Positions 58,208 through 64,000 of a stretch of DNA of 64,000 nucleotides are shown one piece after another. Within the stretch, counting starts at the first letter, position 1. Every line of letters starts with the position of its first letter. The stretch spans positions 3,846,501-3,910,500 of the forward strand of contig OY992840.1 of the NCBI GenBank assembly GCA_963921425.1, written 5' to 3'. This DNA comes from Dryas octopetala. Taxonomy: Eukaryota > Streptophyta > Magnoliopsida > Rosales > Rosaceae. The translations under genes and the position numbers were made by a program. The notes under the pieces were generated by a model that saw nothing but the letters and a program-made list of their open reading frames with translations, did not search any database and was not told the DNA's origin.

Positions 58208-58678
58208 ACTCACTGATGGATGATATGACAATTTTGCCACATCCATTCGAATTAGATCAGTACCAATCTATGCAGATTAACTTCATGGGATGATTCTCAA
58301 TGAGGAATAAGCGATTGAACACAAAGGTACGTAAAGACATTTTAATCCCAAACAAGTCTTTTCTTTTTGCAGTAGCAAAAGCACATGGATTATCGATCAC
58401 AAGCACAAAACTGTCATAAGTATGTAAGCTTGGAGACCCATATTTTTTAAGGATCGATCTTTATTAGAAATTACTTATGTTCTTACAAAATGGTTGGCAT
58501 CGTTCAATTGAAATACCGGTCTATTATATATTGTGGGAAGTGAGTACTACAAAAATATTTTGGGTGAAAAGGCACTCTTTTACAATTAGGAACATTCCAA
58601 TAGGTTCATATGAATTATCAATCACTTTACATGAAAAGACACTTTCTATCATTTCAATACATGAAGTCATCTTCACTG

Positions 58679-58680
<2 letters not shown>
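58208..58680. other. Intergenic, nothing recognised
   Basis: Sequence between two transposons. A frame of 88 codons at 58477-58743 ends by reading through the (AT)n tract and has no protein features. Confidence 0.4.

Positions 58681-58730
<50 letters not shown>
58681..58730. repeat. (AT)n microsatellite at a MITE insertion point
   Basis: About 24 TA units; a shorter TA run follows the MITE at 59132-59142, so the MITE inserted into the tract. Confidence 0.92.
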
Positions 58731-58736
<6 letters not shown>

Positions 58737-59131
58737 GCTCTAAAACTAACTATTTAGTAAATTAATACAAAACTAACCACTCTGTTGGGCCCACTGCACA
58801 ATGTAATTTTAAAATCCAAACCGTTTATTTTTTAGGCCATGCTTCAAAGATCATTCATGTAAAATCTTCAAAATCGGAAGTCATTTAGCCATTTGATTAT
58901 AATAACAACTATTCCATGCTTTTATCGAAAATACTGATCGTCTATTTATTTGATCTCAATTAGATGACTACATGATTTTCGATTTAGTTGATTTTTTGCA
59001 ATGATAATCTTTGAAGTATGGCATAAATAATTGATGGTTCAGATTATGAGATTAGTGATGTGGTGGACCCAAAAGCATGATTAGCTTGATATTAACTTGC
59101 TAACTGGTTAGTTTTAGAGCACTATTTTATG
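58731..59131. mobile_element. Mutator-like MITE, copy 2 of the local family
   Basis: Full-length relative of 42464-42865, sharing TGTTGGGCCCACTGCACAAT, CCATTTGATTATAATAACAA and GGTTAGTTTTAGAGCAC. TA-rich flanks (TATATATAT on both sides) fit a 9-bp duplication but are not diagnostic. Confidence 0.85.
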
Positions 59132-59275
59132 TATATATATATCAAATTACAAACTATGTATCTGTCACATGACTTTGGTACTACTGCTTTTCACCATCTG
59201 ATTCTTAATCTTCTTCATCTGCTTTGACAGTCCATTATAGTCCTCCGATGTTGGTCCAAAATAATATTGGCAGCC

Positions 59276-60152
59276 TGTTGGATTCAATTTATATCATATT
59301 TTATATTCCAAATTATACATTTTAGTCTTTAGTTTTTAGTATTTTAATTGTTATTTTAATTATTTAGTCATTTATTTGGTTTTATTAGTTTTTGTTTTAT
59401 TACATAGATTTTTACTAGATTTTATTTTATTAATAAGTATTTTATTTTTGCTTTCGACCTATTACAAGCTGCCACGTGGCAACTCCCAACTCCCACCAGT
59501 ACCACCGTTCCATCTCTTTCCTTCCGCAAGCCATGCCACAATTTGGTTTGATTAATCAAACCTCCAACCTTTCACAAGGTGCCACTTGTCCTCCACCTGC
59601 GGCATGCCTCCCTTTCTCCTTTTCTTTTCTTTCCTTTTCTTCTCCACTAGCCGCTTCACTCTTTCATTAGTTTAGTTGATTAATCAACTCACCAACAAAC
59701 ACATATCACCAGCCACCCAATCCCTTATCTTTTCTTTGTTTATTTCCTCACCTACACCACAACATCATTTACACCAACACCATTCCACCGAAACCACCAT
59801 CCTTCTCTTCATTTCATTCCCTATAAATAGCCAAGGCTTTGGCCTTCAATAATCATCTGGGAGAGCTTATCTCTCCTTGATCATCTTTGATCATGGTTTT
59901 GGGGCTCCTCTCCATAATAAAATGTTTGTATGATAGTTGTAATTTTAAGTTTTTGTAAAAATCAAGTTATGTAATAAAATAATGTTTTTATCTTATGTTG
60001 TGTTAAAATAAAGTAAATAATTGACATTATTAAGAATCTTCGTGGGATCGACCTCGTATTTGCATGTATGTATTATAATTGACCCGTGCACTTGCGAGTT
60101 AAATGTGTGGGTTTAAAGTAGTGTAAATTTAGGTCACTTTGAATTACCAACA
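59276..60152 (+). repeat. Solo LTR, Athila-related
   Basis: 877 bp starting TGTTGGATTC and ending TTACCAACA. Flanks CAGCC (59271-59275) and TAGCC (60153-60157) agree at 4 of 5 bases. Internal landmarks shared in style with the LTR at 30365: GCCACGTGGC at 59470, TTGATTAATCAA boxes at 59548 and 59674, TATAAATAGCC promoter at 59822, and GGGATCGACCTCGTA ... CACTTGCGAGTTAAA near the end. No internal region. Confidence 0.78.
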
Positions 60153-60838
60153 TAGCCGGTCTGTGATATATACCTCCAGCATGTGCTTCAAACCTAGTGA
60201 GAGCAAACACCTTAATTCGAACAATGTACAATCACGTCTGATCCATTCACGAGTTACCATACCCCTAGTAACCGGACCAAAGCCAAATTTCCTTGACAGC
60301 AATAGTTCAGCATTTTGGCCGTAACATTTAGATAGCAACAAAAAAATCTTTAGTGCACCTTAGTGTCTGGCAACACCGTGTTATGGTCTATCAACCAAGA
60401 AAGCACCATCTTAGGACAACCTTTTTTAAAATAGAAAATTAAATGGAGAAAAAAATTTAAAATTAAATGTTTCAAATAGATTGATTATCAAGAAGACAAG
60501 AACCTACTGATTTTCTAGACCATGATCCAAACAAGATATAGATTAATTAAGATAATCTAAAACCAGATCGAAGAAAATCACTATAAATTTGTCCATTAGA
60601 AAAACATAAGCACACACATGGAGAAAAGAACAAGTTCGAACAGCAAGATATAGACATAGATATATATACATAAGATATATAATTAAATGGGTTGAGATTG
60701 GATCTCAGTCCCCAAATATAGGAGAACATGAGTGTGTATTTATATATAATTAACAAAATGGACAAAACTCAATCAATAATCAGCAATATGAAACCTTAGC
60801 CCCCAAAGACAAAAACGATTGATGAATATATAATATAC
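60153..60838. other. Intergenic, or possible intron of the minus-strand unit at 60839
   Basis: AT-rich. On the minus strand it could be intron or 3' sequence of the exon ending at 60839. No splice acceptor followed by a convincing frame was found. Confidence 0.35.
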
Positions 60839-60946
60839 CTCTGATAATTCATTGTACCGATTTTTGTAGGTTAAGCTCTCCAGTACTAGAGCATCTTCAT
60901 CTTCATCTTCAACTTGGCATTCACATATCTCACAAATCTTAAACAT
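60839..60946 (-). CDS. Possible first coding exon of an unrecognised gene
   Basis: Minus-strand ATG 60946 opens exactly 36 codons (MFKICEICECQVEDEDEDAL, then VLESLTYKNRYNELSE) to a good donor GAG/GTATATT at 60838. It has a Cys-x2-Cys-x-Cys start and an acidic run. Upstream on the same strand, past the MITE at 60955-61253, are a leader-like stretch and a possible TATA (TTATAAAAATA near 61350). The next exon was not found, so this may be an orphan fragment. Confidence 0.35.
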
Positions 60947-60954
60947 TTTCTCAA

Positions 60955-61253
60955 GGCCAAAAGACGTTTTTGGTTCCTGTACTATGATTGAGTCGCACTT
61001 GGTTCCCGTCATTTCAATTTTTTTTTGTTAAGAACCGTGTTTCCATTAGTATCGCAATCAAGTCCAATCCTTCAAAATCGAGACGAAAAATGCCGACGTG
61101 GCATCACTTGATTGGCTCTGAAGTAGACAATTTTGATAGTGTGGACCTGATTGCGACATTAATGGAACCACTGTACTTGAAAATGCAAATTTAAATGACG
61201 GGGACCAAAGTGCGACTCAGCCATAGTACAGGGACCAAAAACGTCTTTTGGCG
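60955..61253. mobile_element. Short Mutator-like MITE next to the start codon of a possible gene
   Basis: 299 bp. GGCCAAAAGACGTTTTTGGT at the left and ACCAAAAACGTCTTTTGGCG at the right. TTTTCTCAA is duplicated at 60946-60954 and 61254-61262 (9 bp, perfect). The arms extend further: TGTACTATGATTGAGTCGCAC pairs with 61211-61231. Confidence 0.93.
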
Positions 61254-61262
61254 TTTTCTCAA

Positions 61263-62094
61263 TGTAAAGCCAAAAGCCAAGAAGTAACTAGAGATGGAGA
61301 TTACAGCAAGTTTATGCACATTGAAAATAATTAGTCTTTAGGTTATTTTTATAAGTAAAATAGAGGATTCCAGAAGGGCGATTTTGGCAAAACTATGGGC
61401 TTCAACCCTTGTCTGGAACCTATTTTTAGGATTTGATATGTTTGGTTTTTATTATTATTTTTTTTTGGTCAAAAGGATTTGATCGATCTGTTTGGTAAGT
61501 ACGCTCCATCCAGATCTTTACCATAGGCACTTGGCTGTTGGCTCCATCCTTATCTTTATAATTAAGAATGTAATAAAATGGGTTAAAAGTCTTCAAAATG
61601 TTCAAAATTTGGTTAATATTCCAAATATTTTCTGTGTTCTCTTTGACTGAATTGTTAGCTCACGCCAACTTAAGTGTCTCTATTTCTTTTTTATAAAGCA
61701 TAACATTGCATTAAAATAGTCAAAAAGGCAAAGAAAATACAAAGTTTGAGTCCAAAAGCTTACAGCAAAGCAAAAGCCCACAAAATCGTGTGATAGAGTG
61801 GAGCGAAAAAGCCCATCGAAACTCCAAGATCTCGTAACCTCGACATCGAGCAGAAGTGTCTCGATTTCTTTATTGTTTCTTCTTTACTGAAAAAAAAAAA
61901 TTAAAAGATTGTTTCATCTTTATAGAATTTTTTTAATTGTATATGTTTGGCAACTGCGTGACATCTTTTTTTGCTGAGAAAGTGCATTGAATTGTTACCA
62001 GTGCTCTATTTGCCAGGCAAACCTGAGGTGCTTGATCATTCTCCATCTTTTATTGTTGAGGTTATGTTGAGTGTGCATTTCATGACATTTTATG
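61263..62094. other. Intergenic, nothing recognised
   Basis: AT-rich. The patch at 62010-62090 (GCAAACCTGAGGTGCTTGATC) may be the tail of a retrotransposon internal region, but no domain is readable. Confidence 0.35.
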
Positions 62095-64000
62095 TTACTA
62101 ACTCCCTAATTTATAGTGTTAAAACTCGATATTTTGTGTCTTATTAGTTTGTTTTAATGTTTTGTAGGTTAAACAAAACATTGAGGATGAAAGGAGTCTA
62201 ATGGGGTGATTTTGAGCTAAAAATGGAAAAAAAGAATCTTGAGAGAATATTATAGAAGAATCTGAAATCTTGAAGAAATCTTTGGAGAATCTTGGACAAA
62301 ATCTTTTTTTTTTCAAGGTTGACTTTTGGTCAAAGTCAATAGTCAACTATGCAACATCATCACATCACATGGATCACACATGCAGCCCATGCATCATGGG
62401 CCATGCGCAAAACCCTAGCCCAAAGGACCAAGGCCATGAGCCTATTGCAAGCCCAAATGAAGGAAGCCCAAGTCGTGCCATCCAAGGTCCACAAGCTTAA
62501 GGAATTCGCATCACATATCTGATCCAAGGCCCAAATGGAAGGAATCCATCATGTGCAAGGAAAATCTCACAAGATTCAGTCAAAGATCACAAAGAATCCT
62601 AGCTGGAAAAGAATTCAAAACCCTGAAAAATAGAGCATGAATTTCGACAGTGATTTTGTACTTCTCCATATCGAACCAGGTAGCATATCATATATGGTTG
62701 GAAAGCTATGGATGTTAGTTTCACAGAAAATTTTAAGGATTTCAAGTCCGAGTTGTGTAGCTCGATATATGGCCATTTTAGTGGGGTAGCGCAGCAGTTC
62801 CTCGAGCAGAAAACGAAGTGACGCCCAAAAGAGCTTGAATTTAGCCTAAGGCCCATCTTTTTGCTGAAAACCCTAGACTTGTGGAACAAGGAAAGCCTCA
62901 CCTCCTCACTCCTATATAAGGACCTCATTCTCTCATAATTCAGGACTTACCTCACCTTGCACCTTTCATTTACTTTACCTAGAAGCTAGAGATACTTCTA
63001 TTTTCTGATTTATTTGTGAGAGGATTTCGACACCAAGTGGACAAAGAGGGAGTCTTTGCCGCAGCCCTAGCTTGCCCTAGCCGTGAGCCTCTTGCTTGTG
63101 GTTTCTCTCTCTTGCCTCCTTGTGCCGAAAATCCTTGTTTGCTTTTAATGATTTCTCTTATTTTTCTTATTTCGATTGTTTAGTTTATTTTAGTTTGTTA
63201 TTGACAATGAATTGAGAATTTATTTATATTATGCATTTTATTTTTTGAATTATTTTATTATGATTAGTTAGTTGATTATTCTTGCATGTTGGGATGATAA
63301 TTGATGTTTTAATTATGTAGTTAACCACGAGTGCATCAGTCTTCTAGTTAATTGATTCGGAGTTTGCGTATAATAAAATTCTTTTATTTATGTTTGAATG
63401 CCATGCTAGTTGTAGGATCTCTTTGACTGGCCACCTTAGGGAAATTGTATCTAGACTCATGTTATGAAATTAAACAAGCTAAAAAGGATGATAGTTTCAA
63501 TTTGTAACAAGTGGATGTCCTAAGAACATATCCATGATAACAAGAATCCATAGATGCTCATAGGTTACAGGTTTCGATGAGTCTATGCTCTATGTGTTTG
63601 ATGTTCCCCATGATCGATAATGACTCTTGTATGGCTAACAGCTCTAGGTATAATCAAGCCTTAGGGAACATGTATAGTTAACTAACTAGGGCATAATCAA
63701 ACCTTAGTTATGATATAGAGGAGCAATTGTTGAAAAGACAATAATGAACACTTTTTAGTAGTCAAACTTTATTATATTGTGTTTGAATTGATTGCTAGTA
63801 AGGTTTGTGATGAGGGATTGCATGATTAAAATGGATTTTGGATTCTCAACATTGAAAGATAATTGGGTGTGTGCGTGTGCGTGATTGAAGTGGTGTGCGT
63901 GAGTTTCATAACCTACAAACCCCCTTTGCCGTGTGTGTGTGTTAGTGATTTCTAGTTGATAAGCATGATTAATTTGATGTATATTTACCTATTTCTCGTG
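62095..64000 (+). mobile_element. Probable LTR/leader of a Ty3/gypsy element, runs off the right edge
   Basis: AAAACTCGATATTTTGTGTC near 62123 with TTTTGTAGGTTAAACA is an LTR-head pattern shared with 22040-22130. A TATA-type promoter lies at about 62913 (CTATATAAGGACCTC), followed by a leader. Later sequence has (GT)n near 63930. No coding domain, primer site or second LTR is inside the window, so this is assigned by pattern only. Confidence 0.45.

Overview
This is a piece of a higher-plant nuclear genome, most likely a eudicot; the species cannot be named from the sequence. The reasons are two intron-rich plant genes with GT..AG introns, AT-rich introns, long (CT)n and (AT)n tracts, and dense nested plant transposons of the Ty3/gypsy (Athila and chromovirus-like), CACTA, hAT, Mutator-like and Tourist types. 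I saw no rRNA, tRNA or CRISPR and no organelle insert.

Only two protein genes look intact. (1) A secreted plant pectin acetylesterase (5774-9364, +, 12 coding exons, 398 aa) with a signal peptide and a visible Ser/Asp/His triad. (2) The Kae1/OSGEP-type tRNA N6-threonylcarbamoyladenosine synthase subunit (46210-48689, +, 3 coding exons, 353 aa). One acts in the cell wall and the other in tRNA modification, and nothing suggests a functional link. Weaker gene-like pieces lie at 10232-10405 (5' exon cut by a transposon), 50940-51076 (-) and 60839-60946 (-).

The rest is layered mobile DNA whose insertion order can be read from target-site duplications (TSDs). 1-2307: reverse-oriented Athila-like LTR element running off the left edge. 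3099-4617: hAT-like element holding a foldback MITE with a 10-bp TSD. 10377-19933: tandem array of a hAT-like element (three copies) alternating with two decayed copies of an Arg/Ser/Pro repeat gene; the second hAT-like copy is itself split by another hAT element. 20083-25205: a locally amplified ~212-bp repeat with an attached block. 25254-28913: a long-TIR MITE split by a solo LTR. 30365-42363: an Athila-type retrotransposon with a tRNA-Asp primer site, gag-protease carrying three stop codons, pol deleted, and a 5.17-kb CACTA element in its 3' LTR. That CACTA element carries host exon fragments, including an unmistakable piece of long-chain acyl-CoA synthetase. 42464-45216: four more elements, one nested in another. 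49385-62000: further MITEs, two hAT elements and a solo LTR. 62095-64000: probable LTR of another gypsy element running off the right edge.

The most interesting structures are the gene-fragment-carrying CACTA element, with three phase-0 exons from at least two sources; the tandem [hAT-like + Arg/Ser-repeat gene] array; and several Russian-doll insertions with clean TSDs. I found no evidence for a new enzymatic system.
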